Assembly: GCA_945897805.1 (NCBI GenBank)
Contig: CAMDFX010000012.1
Span: forward strand, 1-64,000
DNA: 64,000 bases
Reading direction: 5' to 3'
From: Chryseobacterium gleum
GTDB lineage: Bacteria; Bacteroidota; Bacteroidia; Flavobacteriales_D; Crocinitomicaceae
This document shows positions 54,164-63,244 of this stretch, piece after piece. A program made the position numbers and the translations under genes. Every line of letters starts with the position of its first letter. Positions within the stretch are counted from its first letter, which is position 1. Below the pieces are notes generated by a model. That model saw nothing but the letters and a program-made list of their open reading frames with translations. It was not told where the DNA came from and searched no databases.

Positions 54164-55642
54164 ATGAAATCCATTCTTTGTTTTTTCCTATTGTCTTTGA
54201 GCGCTGCGGCGCAAATTTCTCCTTTTAATCAAAGTCCTATCATTTCTCTGCCCATTTACTATTATCCGTTTTACGACAGTGTGCAAATTATTGAGGTCGA
54301 TTACTATACGAAATCTTTGGACGAAGGTGCACTCCAAGATGCCATGTATCCGCGTGGTGGCTCTTCTTATCATGATGCTATGCTATTCAATCGCCCAAAT
54401 GGTTACCTCGTGAGACACCTCAACGGGAAAATTATCGCCAATTATGGTGTACCGAATTTGGAGCAATTCCAGTTGACTTCGCCTGATTCCTGCCAAAAAA
54501 TTACCCACAAAGAGCGCCTGAATACCATTCGAAATCACGGTTACCAAGCCGATGAAAAAGTGCTCAAAGACATCAACGGCTATGGTTATCGAATCATGCG
54601 ATTTTTCGTGCCCAAACCACGCACTGAAATGCCTGAAATGGGCGTCCAACTTTTTGGAATTTTAGATACACTCGGGAAAATTGCCATTCCCATGAACCAT
54701 TTAGGCATTGACTATGCCAATGGCGAATATTTGGTTTCGCGACACACGCGCTTATTTGAAACAGCAACTTTTCCGTCCATCCAACTGGTAGAAAATCCAA
54801 AAACAACGCATCCCGAATACAAGGCTTTCGCCATCTACGATAGTACTTTTCAATTGACCTTGCCCGGTTCTGATCTTCCATTGCGACGCATCGCACCCAA
54901 TCGGTTTGCGACGGTTGCGCCTGGTTGCATTTCTTTCATGGATCGCAACGGAACTGGATTGCACCAAAACAATTACCAAGCGCTTCAAGATGCTAGTTAC
55001 GGTGAATTAATGATTTACACCGCTTACCACAACGATTCTCTCCGTTGCGGATTACTTTCGCGCCAGTTGGAAGAAGTAACACCCGCCATTTATTATGCCA
55101 TTGTTCCCCAAGAGTACGGTTTTCTTTTGGGAAATCCTCCCAGAAAAAATGGTTATTTGAACTTACAAGGAAAAACCTTGGTGCCGTTTGAACTGCAAGC
55201 TGAGCACATCGAATACCGCCGAGATCATTTCATCGTGTTCACGCGCTATGTAGATATGCCCAACGGAAAAATGCTGTGTTCTGGCTTGATCGACACCACA
55301 GGGAAAATTCTACTGCCAGCAGAATATTGGGAAATTGGGCATTTTCAGAATGAACTTGCGCTTGTAAAAAAGGACAACAAATGGGGTTTCATCAACCGTT
55401 CGGGCGAAGTTTTGTGTCCTCCGATCTACAACATTATCGGTCAAATGCACCGCAATTTCATTGAAGTAACATTGGGCAACAAACAAGGCCTCGTGGACCG
55501 CATGGGCAAAATCATCTTGGAGCCGAATTACACCGATTTAGTCTGGTACGATTCGCTCATCCACTACGCCAACGATCAAATTCGCATTTCATTTACGATT
55601 TGCGAACGGGAAAAAAACACGAACATACTTTTGGAAAATTGA
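54164..55642 (+). CDS. WG-repeat protein, N-terminal part (frame broken at 55611-55617)
   Basis: Signal peptide ~1-17 (AAAQ). Residues ~145-490 contain KWG/WG-type repeats, such as KDNKWGFINRSGEVLCPPIYNII and NKQGLVDRMGKIILEPNYTDL. The frame ends at a TGA (55640) that follows an A7 run at 55611-55617. One extra A would fuse it with the following frame (55600-55881), which carries further WG repeats and a natural end. Base composition is less AT-rich than neighbouring genes. The upstream 242 bp hold no gene besides the hicAB promoter. Confidence 0.75.
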   Translation: MKSILCFFLLSLSAAAQISPFNQSPIISLPIYYYPFYDSVQIIEVDYYTKSLDEGALQDAMYPRGGSSYHDAMLFNRPNGYLVRHLNGKIIANYGVPNLEQFQLTSPDSCQKITHKERLNTIRNHGYQADEKVLKDINGYGYRIMRFFVPKPRTEMPEMGVQLFGILDTLGKIAIPMNHLGIDYANGEYLVSRHTRLFETATFPSIQLVENPKTTHPEYKAFAIYDSTFQLTLPGSDLPLRRIAPNRFATVAPGCISFMDRNGTGLHQNNYQALQDASYGELMIYTAYHNDSLRCGLLSRQLEEVTPAIYYAIVPQEYGFLLGNPPRKNGYLNLQGKTLVPFELQAEHIEYRRDHFIVFTRYVDMPNGKMLCSGLIDTTGKILLPAEYWEIGHFQNELALVKKDNKWGFINRSGEVLCPPIYNIIGQMHRNFIEVTLGNKQGLVDRMGKIILEPNYTDLVWYDSLIHYANDQIRISFTICEREKNTNILLEN

Positions 55643-55881
55643 TCCCGCAGGTTAATGGTTTATCTTTTTTCCTTAAAGACAACAAATACGGACTGGTAAA
55701 TGCCCAAGGAAAACTCATACTTCCTGCACAATATGACAAAATTCGCGCCTACCGAAATAACCGCGCGGTGGTGGAAATCAACGGGAAATACGGACTTATT
55801 GATGAACACGGAACAATCATACAGGCGATTAAGTATTCGGGATATGGAAATGATGCGGATGGGAATTACATGTTGAAATAG
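55600..55881 (+). CDS. WG-repeat protein, C-terminal part in shifted frame
   Basis: Continues the preceding gene in another frame from the A7 tract. Contains two or three WG repeats (DNKYGLVNAQGKLILPAQYDKI, then GKYGLIDEHGTII) and ends NYMLK. It has no plausible start of its own other than a TTG inside the previous gene, so it is best read as the 3' end of one protein of about 572 residues. Confidence 0.7.
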   Translation: MRTGKKHEHTFGKLIPQVNGLSFFLKDNKYGLVNAQGKLILPAQYDKIRAYRNNRAVVEINGKYGLIDEHGTIIQAIKYSGYGNDADGNYMLK

Positions 55882-56102
55882 AAGTAAAGCACACACCAGT
55901 TCCAGCAATTTAACTTAAAAAACCTTAAAAGATAATTTTTTGTTGGCTGTTTAGTGTCTCTGATGCGTCAATGAAAATGATTAAAGGGAGTTCTTTTCGA
56001 CAGTCCAAGCAGCATTAAGCAATTTTATAACCAAGCACAACCTTTGCTGTCTGCTTGCCCCATCGAGGACAATACAAGCTTCTTTGACTTTCGCGAGTCC
56101 TT

Positions 56103-57083
56103 CTATGCCTCCAAGAATTTTTTCAGGCCTTCTACAATGACGATTTCATTGACGTCAATTTCTTTCAATTCTGATAAATAGTAGGAAGCCCAATCGACTA
56201 CATGGATGAAATAAATAGAGCGCTCAACCGCCGAATTTCCTTTGGCGGTTAAAGTGTAAACAAAATCAGTTCGGGTTTTTAGGTAATCTTTGGTAAACTG
56301 AATGCGTTTCACATTTTGTGGATGTTCGTCAGGCGTTTGTAAAAACAACGCTCCGAAACGATTATCACCCCCGCCCCAAGCGACCAATTCGTTGTGGTTC
56401 ATCTCAGGTAAAACGTGCTGCCAACAAAGTAATTTTCCGTTTTCATTGAATTGTTGTTTGGCACGAATTGCGACCGCTTCATAAGCGCTTGTTGCGTAAA
56501 TAGCGATTACTTTATCTTTCAAAAAAGCCGCTAATTTTTGTGCTTCTGCATGAATTGCTTTTTCTTCAGTAACAATCAATCTTCGCCCCATTTCAACAGA
56601 TTCAAGTACATTTCCTTGAATGAAATCCAACTGAAGAAACAAATTTAGAATTTGAATTAAAGAAAAAGCAACTGCTGCACGTGGCTGATTTCCGCTCGGA
56701 ACCAAGGCACAATCGAAACCTTTTTCTTTGCAAAAAGCTGCCAATTTTCCACCGGAGCAAACACCCACAATGTGCGCACCTCGGGCATATGCTTTTTGAA
56801 TCGTTTCCAAAGATTCCTCCGTATTACCGGAATAGGATGAACCGATAACCAAAGAATTTTCATTCACAAAATGAGGTAAATAATAATCTTGCAAGAAAAT
56901 CACCGGAATTTTCAATTCATCTTGCGTCCATTGCACAGCCAGTTTAGCCCCAATTCCAGAACCGCCCATACCGCAAACCACGATGTTATGGATTGCATTT
57001 GCAGGTTTTTGGTATTTCATTTCAGAAGCAATTTGAAAAGCTTCAGTAATATTTGCTGGAAATTGAGTGATAAGTTTATGCAT
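56103..57083 (-). CDS. Bifunctional phosphoglucose/phosphomannose isomerase
   Basis: Interconverts glucose-6-P or mannose-6-P with fructose-6-P. Two SIS domains: IVVCGMGGSGIGAKLA (~34-49), GSSYSGNTEESLE (~81-93) and, after IYATSAYEAVAIRAKQQFNENGK (~212), VLPEMNHNELVAW (~240-252) with the catalytic Glu/His. 326 residues, as in the archaeal-type PGI/PMI. The 221 bp on its 3' side contain only an unexplained 60-codon frame. Confidence 0.88.
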   Translation of the reverse strand: MHKLITQFPANITEAFQIASEMKYQKPANAIHNIVVCGMGGSGIGAKLAVQWTQDELKIPVIFLQDYYLPHFVNENSLVIGSSYSGNTEESLETIQKAYARGAHIVGVCSGGKLAAFCKEKGFDCALVPSGNQPRAAVAFSLIQILNLFLQLDFIQGNVLESVEMGRRLIVTEEKAIHAEAQKLAAFLKDKVIAIYATSAYEAVAIRAKQQFNENGKLLCWQHVLPEMNHNELVAWGGGDNRFGALFLQTPDEHPQNVKRIQFTKDYLKTRTDFVYTLTAKGNSAVERSIYFIHVVDWASYYLSELKEIDVNEIVIVEGLKKFLEA

Positions 57084-57101
57084 GGTGTCTATGATTTTTT
57101 C

Positions 57102-57110
57102 GCAAAGTTA
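57102..57110 (-). promoter_or_regulatory. Candidate -7 box for the PGI/PMI gene
   Basis: TAACTTTGC on the minus strand (57110-57102), 18 nt before the ATG at 57083. No TTG at a standard distance. Confidence 0.45.
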
Positions 57111-57171
57111 AGGATTAATGAATAAAATGAAATCACTTCATTTTGAAAATCATTGAGCGTACAATTTTGTT

Positions 57172-57179
57172 TACCTTTG
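57172..57179 (+). promoter_or_regulatory. Candidate -7 box for the thioesterase gene
   Basis: TACCTTTG, with TTG at 57154-57156 (15 nt spacing, slightly short). It lies 18 nt before the ATG at 57198 and excludes the earlier in-frame start. Confidence 0.5.
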
Positions 57180-57197
57180 CTCCACAAATCAAAGACA

Positions 57198-57713
57198 ATG
57201 AAATCAAGAAAAGCGTCAGAAACATTAGCCATCACCACAAGAATTGTTTTACCGAACGATACCAATACTTTAGGAAATTTATTTGGCGGTCAATTGCTCG
57301 CGTGGATGGATGTAATCGCCAGCGTTTCAGCACACAGACATTCACGTCGTGTGGTGGTAACTGCTTCGGTCAACAATGTTTCATTTCGCGAACCGATCGG
57401 ACATTCTTCAATCGTAACTTTAGAAGCGAAAGTTTCTCGTGCGTTCAGTTCTTCGATGGAAGTGTTTGTGGATGTTTTTGTAGAAGATCCTGTTACTGGA
57501 AAAACCAGAAAATCAAACGAAGCGATTTATACTTTCGTTGCGGTTGATCAAAACGGAGGACCGATTCAGGTTCCAGAATTGATTCCTGAAACGGAGGAAG
57601 AAAAAGCAAGATTTGATGGCGCAATGCGCAGAAAAGAATTGAGTTTGATCTTAGCTGGAAAAATGAAGCCAAGCGACGCAAAGGAATTGCGCGCATTGTT
57701 TAATGAGGAATAA
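57198..57713 (+). CDS. Acyl-CoA thioesterase (hotdog fold, YciA/BACH-like)
   Basis: Hydrolyses acyl-CoA esters. Start at 57198 (MKSRKASETL), 171 residues. NTLGNLFGGQLLAWMD (~28-43) is the substrate-binding signature of acyl-CoA hydrolases, with SVNNVSFREPI following. C-terminal tail is charged. Ends 14 nt into the convergent glycosyltransferase gene. Confidence 0.9.
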   Translation: MKSRKASETLAITTRIVLPNDTNTLGNLFGGQLLAWMDVIASVSAHRHSRRVVVTASVNNVSFREPIGHSSIVTLEAKVSRAFSSSMEVFVDVFVEDPVTGKTRKSNEAIYTFVAVDQNGGPIQVPELIPETEEEKARFDGAMRRKELSLILAGKMKPSDAKELRALFNEE

Positions 57714-58704
57714 CAGCTGAACGTAATTTCAAATTCACATCCTCTGCAATCGCTTTTGCGTTTTGCAAATACATACAATTGAAGTGCTTTTTTGGGCAAG
57801 TTTTAAATCCAATTTTAGAACACGGTCTGCAATTTAAATCAGCCACCTCGTGGATAGAAAAACCATTTTCGTTTGTTGGAAAATAAGGATACATTCCCAA
57901 GGCTGGAACGGTATTTCCCCAAACACTCACAATCGGAATTTGAAATGCAGATGCGATGTGCATCAAGCCTGTGTCATGCGTCAATAAAACAGCTGCTTGT
58001 TTGACAATACTTGCTGATTGTTGCAGCGAAAACTTTCCGCATGCATTTACAATTTGTTGATTTGGAAGCATTTTAATGATATCTTCAGCATTTTCGTTAT
58101 CCATTTCACCACCGGCTAAAACAATTGGATGTTGAATTTGTGACACCACTTCAATCATTTTTGAAATAGGCATTCTTTTGGTGGCAAATTGAGCGCCGAT
58201 GGCAAAAGCAACAAATTTTTTGCTTTCAACTCCAAGCGAAGCAACATCAATTTCGTCTCCAGATTGAAAGAAGAAATCGCAAGGAAGGTTGTCGTTTACA
58301 ACATGTAATTTTTCAACTGCTTTAAAATATCTTTCAACCACGTGAAGATTGGTTATCATGGGTTTTTTGAACTTCACCAACAACCATTTTTCAATATGCA
58401 ATTTTGGAAAACTAGCATGCGGAACACCAAGTTTGCGAATCAAACTTTTGCTTCTGATATTGTTGTGTAAATCAACTAAAAAATCAAATTTTTCTGATTT
58501 TAATTGCGGAATAAGTTCATCGATGGATTTCTCCATGGACCAAGTTTTGTGTATGAAAGGATTTGTAGCAACGATGCTTTCAAAAAATTTTTTGGTAATA
58601 AAATGAATTTCAGCATTTGGAATTTGCTGGTGCATGCATCTAACGACAGGAGAAGTCAACACAAGATCTCCTATTGAACTAAAACGCACCACTAAAATCT
58701 TCAT
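57700..58704 (-). CDS. Glycosyltransferase family 9 (heptosyltransferase-like)
   Basis: Start at 58704 (MKILVVRFSSIGD); the longer frame upstream overlaps a terminator. GT-B fold with the N-terminal FSSIGDLVLTSPVVRCM motif and LTHDTGLMHIASAF (~230-245), VSVWG. A Cys-rich tail (CRPCSKIGFKTCPKKHFNCM) is common in GT9. Transfers sugars to lipopolysaccharide core; kdsB 5 kb downstream also serves LPS. Confidence 0.9.
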   Translation of the reverse strand: MKILVVRFSSIGDLVLTSPVVRCMHQQIPNAEIHFITKKFFESIVATNPFIHKTWSMEKSIDELIPQLKSEKFDFLVDLHNNIRSKSLIRKLGVPHASFPKLHIEKWLLVKFKKPMITNLHVVERYFKAVEKLHVVNDNLPCDFFFQSGDEIDVASLGVESKKFVAFAIGAQFATKRMPISKMIEVVSQIQHPIVLAGGEMDNENAEDIIKMLPNQQIVNACGKFSLQQSASIVKQAAVLLTHDTGLMHIASAFQIPIVSVWGNTVPALGMYPYFPTNENGFSIHEVADLNCRPCSKIGFKTCPKKHFNCMYLQNAKAIAEDVNLKLRSAVIPH

Positions 58705-58733
58705 GAATTCAAAGGTAATAGAATATTTGAAAC

Positions 58734-58768
58734 AAAAAAAGGTGTGTATCAAATGACACACACCTTTC
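58734..58768 (-). terminator. Rho-independent terminator
   Basis: Minus strand: AAAGGTGTGTGTCA pairs with TGATACACACCTTT, followed by a run of T. It ends the T9SS-protein gene (stop at 58787). Confidence 0.9.
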
Positions 58769-58786
58769 AAAAAATGATTGAGAATA

Positions 58787-59506
58787 TTATTCTTTAATCA
58801 ATTTCAATACTTCAGTTCCTTTGTCGTGATTTACAGTAACAAAGTATAACCCATTGTTCAATCCTTCTAAATTCATTTCCAAAGAAGCACCTTCAAACAT
58901 GTTGTATGTTTTAACTGTTTTTCCTTCAGCATTTGTTAAAGCAATGTTGTTTTGTCCTTTCAATCCATCAATAACAACTTTACTGTAAGCTGGATTTGGA
59001 TATAATTTGAACATTGAATTTGTGTTTTCATCAATACTTGCAGCGCAAGCTCCGATTACAATTTTGTAATAATCAACCGTAAAATCTTGAGACTGTTGAA
59101 TACCTTGAACTGATGCATAAGCAGTCAATTCAAAAACTAAATTGTAAGTTCCAATAGTATTACAAACACCTTCAATAACAGCACAACCAGTAGCTCCACC
59201 TACGTAAGAACAGTTGTTTGGATTACAAGCGAAATTAATCCCTGCAGGAAGGCCAGAAACATTTACAAGAACAATACTGTCGATAGTTGCAGGGACAGGA
59301 AATCCAAAAACAGGAACAGTCGTATCTAAAGGCACAACATTTTGAATAATTTGAGTGTATTGTTGTCCAACACATCCTCCGACAAAGTTTGTTGCGCTAT
59401 CAGGATAGATTCCAGAAGCAGTTAACGACGCATCTGGCGTACATTGTGCATTCAAGTTTAAAGCTCCGAAAAATGCTACAGAAGCTACAAGTAATAATTT
59501 TTTCAT
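58787..59506 (-). CDS. Secreted protein with T9SS type A sorting domain
   Basis: Signal peptide ~1-20 (LNAQ), a beta-rich, Cys-containing domain (~22-155; several Cys including GGCVGQQY, CNPNNC) and a T9SS type A sorting domain (~163-239; YPNPAYSKVVIDG and a closing VLKLIKE). No catalytic motif. Similar to small secreted proteins of unknown role. Monocistronic. Confidence 0.85.
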   Translation of the reverse strand: MKKLLLVASVAFFGALNLNAQCTPDASLTASGIYPDSATNFVGGCVGQQYTQIIQNVVPLDTTVPVFGFPVPATIDSIVLVNVSGLPAGINFACNPNNCSYVGGATGCAVIEGVCNTIGTYNLVFELTAYASVQGIQQSQDFTVDYYKIVIGACAASIDENTNSMFKLYPNPAYSKVVIDGLKGQNNIALTNAEGKTVKTYNMFEGASLEMNLEGLNNGLYFVTVNHDKGTEVLKLIKE

Positions 59507-59608
59507 AGTTATTAATTTATGTTTTTCAAGGTAAAAGTAAACAAAAAATAGATATTTGAATATTCGCTAAATATTTTTTTTCTTTAACATTACACAGCAT
59601 AAAAAAAA

Positions 59609-60733
59609 CTAAGCCAATTTATATCTTTTTCCTGGTAGGGATTTCACTAAGCCTAAAAATTCAAGATTCAAAAGTAATCCACTCATTGTACCTGTTGAAA
59701 CACCAATCTTAAGCGTTAAAAAATCTATGCTTGCTATTTCCTTTTCTTTTAAAAATGTCACGATTTCCTTTTCTTCTTCAATCAAATCGTCTAGAAATAA
59801 ATTCTTTTGAACCGGAATAGGATTTTTAACATTTTCCCAATCCATGATTCTAAAAAAATCTTTGCTTTTGGTTATAAGATGCGCGCGATCTTGTTGAATC
59901 AGATAATTACATCCTGCAGAATATTCTTTAAAAATATCGCCTGGAAAAGCGAAAACATCTCGGCTGTAATCGTTTGCCAGTTCAGCAGTAATCAAAGAAC
60001 CACCTTTTGCGCCGCTTTCAATCACTATTGTGGCATCGCACATGCCAGCAACAATTCTATTTCTCATCGGAAAATTCATTCGATCAGGATCCGTTCCCGG
60101 AAGAAATTCTGTTAAAAGACCTCCTTTTTTTTGCATTTGTAAAGCCGTGTTTTTATGCATTGACGGATACATTCTGTCTAATCCATGACCCAAAACACCT
60201 ATGGTTTCGATGCCATATTTTAAGCAAAGTTGATGCACATAAATGTCAATTCCATAAGCTAATCCACTTACAACTACAATATTTTTACCAATAAAAGACG
60301 CTATTAATTCATCACAAATAGCTCTTCCATAGTCAGAGGCGTTTCTTGTTCCAACAATCGCAACAGTTTTAGTAGAATTGAAATTCATTTCACCCTTTCC
60401 ATACAGAATTAAAGGCGCATCGTCGCATTGATTTAAGCGATATGGAAATTCTTGAGATTGATAAAAATAACTTTTAATGGAGTTTTTAACAAAATATTCA
60501 ACGTAAGGTTCGGCCATTTTTAGCGCTTCTTCACGGTTGATTTGAGACAAAGTTACTTGTCCTAAACCTTTAATTTTAAATAAATTGTGTATTTTTTCTT
60601 CGAAAAATGATTCGACACTATCCACTTGTGAAAGAATATTTCTGATTCTTTTTTTTCCAACTTTATTCAATAAAGTGAGTGCAATTTGTTGTTGTAAATC
60701 GGTATAATTCAAAATAATTGGTATTTTCGGCAT
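59609..60733 (-). CDS. dprA: DNA-processing protein DprA
   Basis: Loads RecA on incoming single-stranded DNA during natural transformation. Start at ATG 60733; a TTG five codons upstream is less likely. HhH/SAM-like N-terminus (~1-70), Rossmann domain (~80-290) with VGTRNASDYGR, VSGLAYGIDIYVH, VLGHGLDRMYPS, FPMRNRIVAGMCDATIVIESG and GGSLITAELAND, and a C-terminal winged helix (~310-374). Divergent from a TonB receptor with only 23 nt between start codons. Confidence 0.95.
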   Translation of the reverse strand: MPKIPIILNYTDLQQQIALTLLNKVGKKRIRNILSQVDSVESFFEEKIHNLFKIKGLGQVTLSQINREEALKMAEPYVEYFVKNSIKSYFYQSQEFPYRLNQCDDAPLILYGKGEMNFNSTKTVAIVGTRNASDYGRAICDELIASFIGKNIVVVSGLAYGIDIYVHQLCLKYGIETIGVLGHGLDRMYPSMHKNTALQMQKKGGLLTEFLPGTDPDRMNFPMRNRIVAGMCDATIVIESGAKGGSLITAELANDYSRDVFAFPGDIFKEYSAGCNYLIQQDRAHLITKSKDFFRIMDWENVKNPIPVQKNLFLDDLIEEEKEIVTFLKEKEIASIDFLTLKIGVSTGTMSGLLLNLEFLGLVKSLPGKRYKLA

Positions 60734-60735
60734 AC

Positions 60736-60765
60736 TAAAGTTAAGCAAAAAACCCTATGAAACAA
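60736..60765 (-). promoter_or_regulatory. Promoter of dprA overlapping the receptor gene
   Basis: Minus strand TTG (60765-60763), 19 nt, TAACTTTA (60743-60736), then GT and the ATG. The -33 box lies inside codons 3-4 of the divergent receptor, and the -7 box ends 2 nt from the dprA ATG (leaderless prediction). Confidence 0.55.
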
Positions 60766-63135
60766 ATATTACTCTTAATTTTTCTTCCTGTATTTTGCTA
60801 TGGTCAGGAAATTAAAGGAAAAGTTGTCGATAATGCTAGCAATCAAGGTGTACCTGGTGTTAAATTGCAAACTTCCGAAGGAAAAAAAGCCACGGCAAAT
60901 CCAGATGGATCTTTTAGCATCACTTACAATCAACTGCCTATTAAATTGATTGTTTCAGCAGAAACGTTTATTACTGATACAATAGTTGTCGCCTCTAGTG
61001 AATTCATCACTTTAAAATTAAATCCTGAAGTGATTGAAATTAATACGTTAGTTGTTACAGCTTCTCGAAGAGGACAAAAAATAGAAGAAGTCCCTATTTC
61101 TATGGAGGTTATTAAGCCAGCTTTAGTAGATCATAAAGCAATTTCAGATCTTGAACAGGCGGTTGACCAAAGTCCAGGTGTTTATGCGATGGACGGGCAA
61201 GTCAGTATCAGAGGAGGTAGTGGATATTCTTATGGCGCAGGAAGCCGCGTTTTATTGCTCTGGAATGATGTTCCAATGTTGTCTGGTGATGCAGGTGATG
61301 CCAAGTGGAATACCATTCCGATAGAACTTTCATCAAGAATTGAAGTTATTAAAGGCGCCTCCTCCGTGCTTTATGGAAGTGGTGCATTGAATGGAATAAT
61401 AGCAGTAACTGAGCAAGATCCGAGTAGAAAAGGGCAGTTAAAAGTCAAACTTCAATCTGGAATTTATGATGATTCTAAAAGGGAAAGTTTAAATTGGCGG
61501 AGAAAAAACCCAACTTTTCAATTGGCTGAGATCACTTATGGAAAGATGTTCAAAAATTTCGGATACAATATTTCTACGACTAGTTTTATAAACAAAGGCT
61601 ATCGAGATGGAGAATCAGAACGACGAGGCAGAGTAAGCGGCTCTTTTGTATATAAGCCAGAAAAGGCAAAAGGCCTGAAAATCGGACTCGGCTATTCAGT
61701 TCATTACCAGGAATTAGGTTCCTTTGTAGTTTGGGAAAGTGATTCCTTAGCCTATCAACCGCAAGGAGGAAGCGATGTTTCTATTCCTGGATCTTCTCTA
61801 ATTATCAATAAAGGAACAAGAATAAATATCGATCCATATTTGAAATATGTAACCAAAAACGGAAACAAGCATAACTTGAGAACCAGAGTGTATAGAGTTT
61901 TAAATGAGAGCATTACAAATTCTGCGCAAAATTCTGTTGCTTTGACCTATTATGCTGATTACAATTACCAGAAAACCTGGAATAAAACTTGGTTTTTAAC
62001 GACAGGTGCTACTTCAAATATTTCAGTTGTTAATTCGGCATTGTATGGTGATCATCAATCTTATAATTATTCAGGATACGCCCAATTGGATAAGAAATTA
62101 AAAAAATTAGATTTTACCGCAGGCTTAAGGTTTGAATATTTCGAGCAAGATGGGAAAAAAGGAGATTCTGATTTTTATTTTGGGAAAGATGATAAAAATA
62201 AAATACCTGTTTTTCCAATTTTCAGAACGGCTGTCCACTATGAATTATTCAAATATACTCACTTAAGAGCCTCTTTTGGCCAAGGTGTTCGATATCCTGC
62301 TATCGCTGAGCGTTACACACAAACTTCTGTTGGTGGTTTAAACGTATTTCCAAATCCTTTCTTGAAAAGAGAAACAGGATGGGCAGGAGAAATTGGTTTC
62401 AAACAGGGTGTAAAAATTGGCAAAAATTGGAAAGGATTATTAGATATCTCAGGTTTTGTGAATCAATATGATGACATGATGGAATTTACTTTTGGTGTTT
62501 ACGATCCAAGAAATGGAAATCCATTAAATCCATTAATCCCTGCAGATGCAGCGATTTTTTCAGAGTTAATAGGCATGGGATATCAAATTGCAAATTTGGT
62601 CGGATTTAGAGCTGCAAACTCTGAAAAAGCAAGAATTTCTGGTATAGAAGGTTCATTTAGTAGTGAAGGAAAAATTGGTAATGTCGAATTGATTGCATTG
62701 CTGGGCTATACTTATATGAATCCAATTTCGCTGAATTCTAATAAAGATTACCGATCAACATTTTCCGACACAACAGGAAATTTGTTGAAATACAGATTTA
62801 AACATTTGGCAAAAGCTGATATTGAGGCTGTTTACAAAGTTTTCAGTATTGGGTTTTCAGTGAGATATAATAGCTACATGAAAAACATAGATAAGATTTT
62901 TGAAGAAGAAGTTTTACCATCGTCAGGAATTTACATCCTACCAGGTTTGAAAAAGTACAGAGAAGAAAACAACAAAGGGAATTTGGTTTTTGATGCTAGA
63001 ATTGGATACGATATCAACGAAAAATACCGATTGGGATTTGTGGTAAATAATTTCTTGAACACTGAATACATGGGTCGACCTGGAGATATACAAGCGCCTA
63101 GAAATTTCATTTTGCAGATTCAAGCCAAAATTTAA
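60757..63135 (+). CDS. TonB-dependent receptor
   Basis: Signal peptide ~1-16 (CYGQ), CarboxypepD_reg-like domain (~18-95; IKGKVVDNASNQGVPGVKL), a plug (~100-215; VVTASRRGQKIEEVP, LEQAVDQSPGVYAMDGQVSIRG) and a 22-strand-type barrel to residue 792 with a terminal KI. The plug wording (SSRIEVIKGASSVLYGSGALNGI) is that of siderophore/vitamin receptors rather than SusC. Ligand unknown. Ends at a clear terminator. Confidence 0.9.
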   Translation: MKQILLLIFLPVFCYGQEIKGKVVDNASNQGVPGVKLQTSEGKKATANPDGSFSITYNQLPIKLIVSAETFITDTIVVASSEFITLKLNPEVIEINTLVVTASRRGQKIEEVPISMEVIKPALVDHKAISDLEQAVDQSPGVYAMDGQVSIRGGSGYSYGAGSRVLLLWNDVPMLSGDAGDAKWNTIPIELSSRIEVIKGASSVLYGSGALNGIIAVTEQDPSRKGQLKVKLQSGIYDDSKRESLNWRRKNPTFQLAEITYGKMFKNFGYNISTTSFINKGYRDGESERRGRVSGSFVYKPEKAKGLKIGLGYSVHYQELGSFVVWESDSLAYQPQGGSDVSIPGSSLIINKGTRINIDPYLKYVTKNGNKHNLRTRVYRVLNESITNSAQNSVALTYYADYNYQKTWNKTWFLTTGATSNISVVNSALYGDHQSYNYSGYAQLDKKLKKLDFTAGLRFEYFEQDGKKGDSDFYFGKDDKNKIPVFPIFRTAVHYELFKYTHLRASFGQGVRYPAIAERYTQTSVGGLNVFPNPFLKRETGWAGEIGFKQGVKIGKNWKGLLDISGFVNQYDDMMEFTFGVYDPRNGNPLNPLIPADAAIFSELIGMGYQIANLVGFRAANSEKARISGIEGSFSSEGKIGNVELIALLGYTYMNPISLNSNKDYRSTFSDTTGNLLKYRFKHLAKADIEAVYKVFSIGFSVRYNSYMKNIDKIFEEEVLPSSGIYILPGLKKYREENNKGNLVFDARIGYDINEKYRLGFVVNNFLNTEYMGRPGDIQAPRNFILQIQAKI

Positions 63136-63160
63136 ATTTTTCAAATCAATCAATTTTTTA

Positions 63161-63198
63161 AAACTGTCAATTTCTGCATGAAGTTGACAGTTTTTTTA
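63161..63198 (+). terminator. Rho-independent terminator
   Basis: AAACTGTCAA pairs with TTGACAGTTT, loop of about 14 nt, followed by a T run, 25 nt after the receptor stop. Confidence 0.9.
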
Positions 63199-63244
63199 TG
63201 CCATTTAATTTCTAATTTAGCAGGGTAATCAAAACAACACCAAA

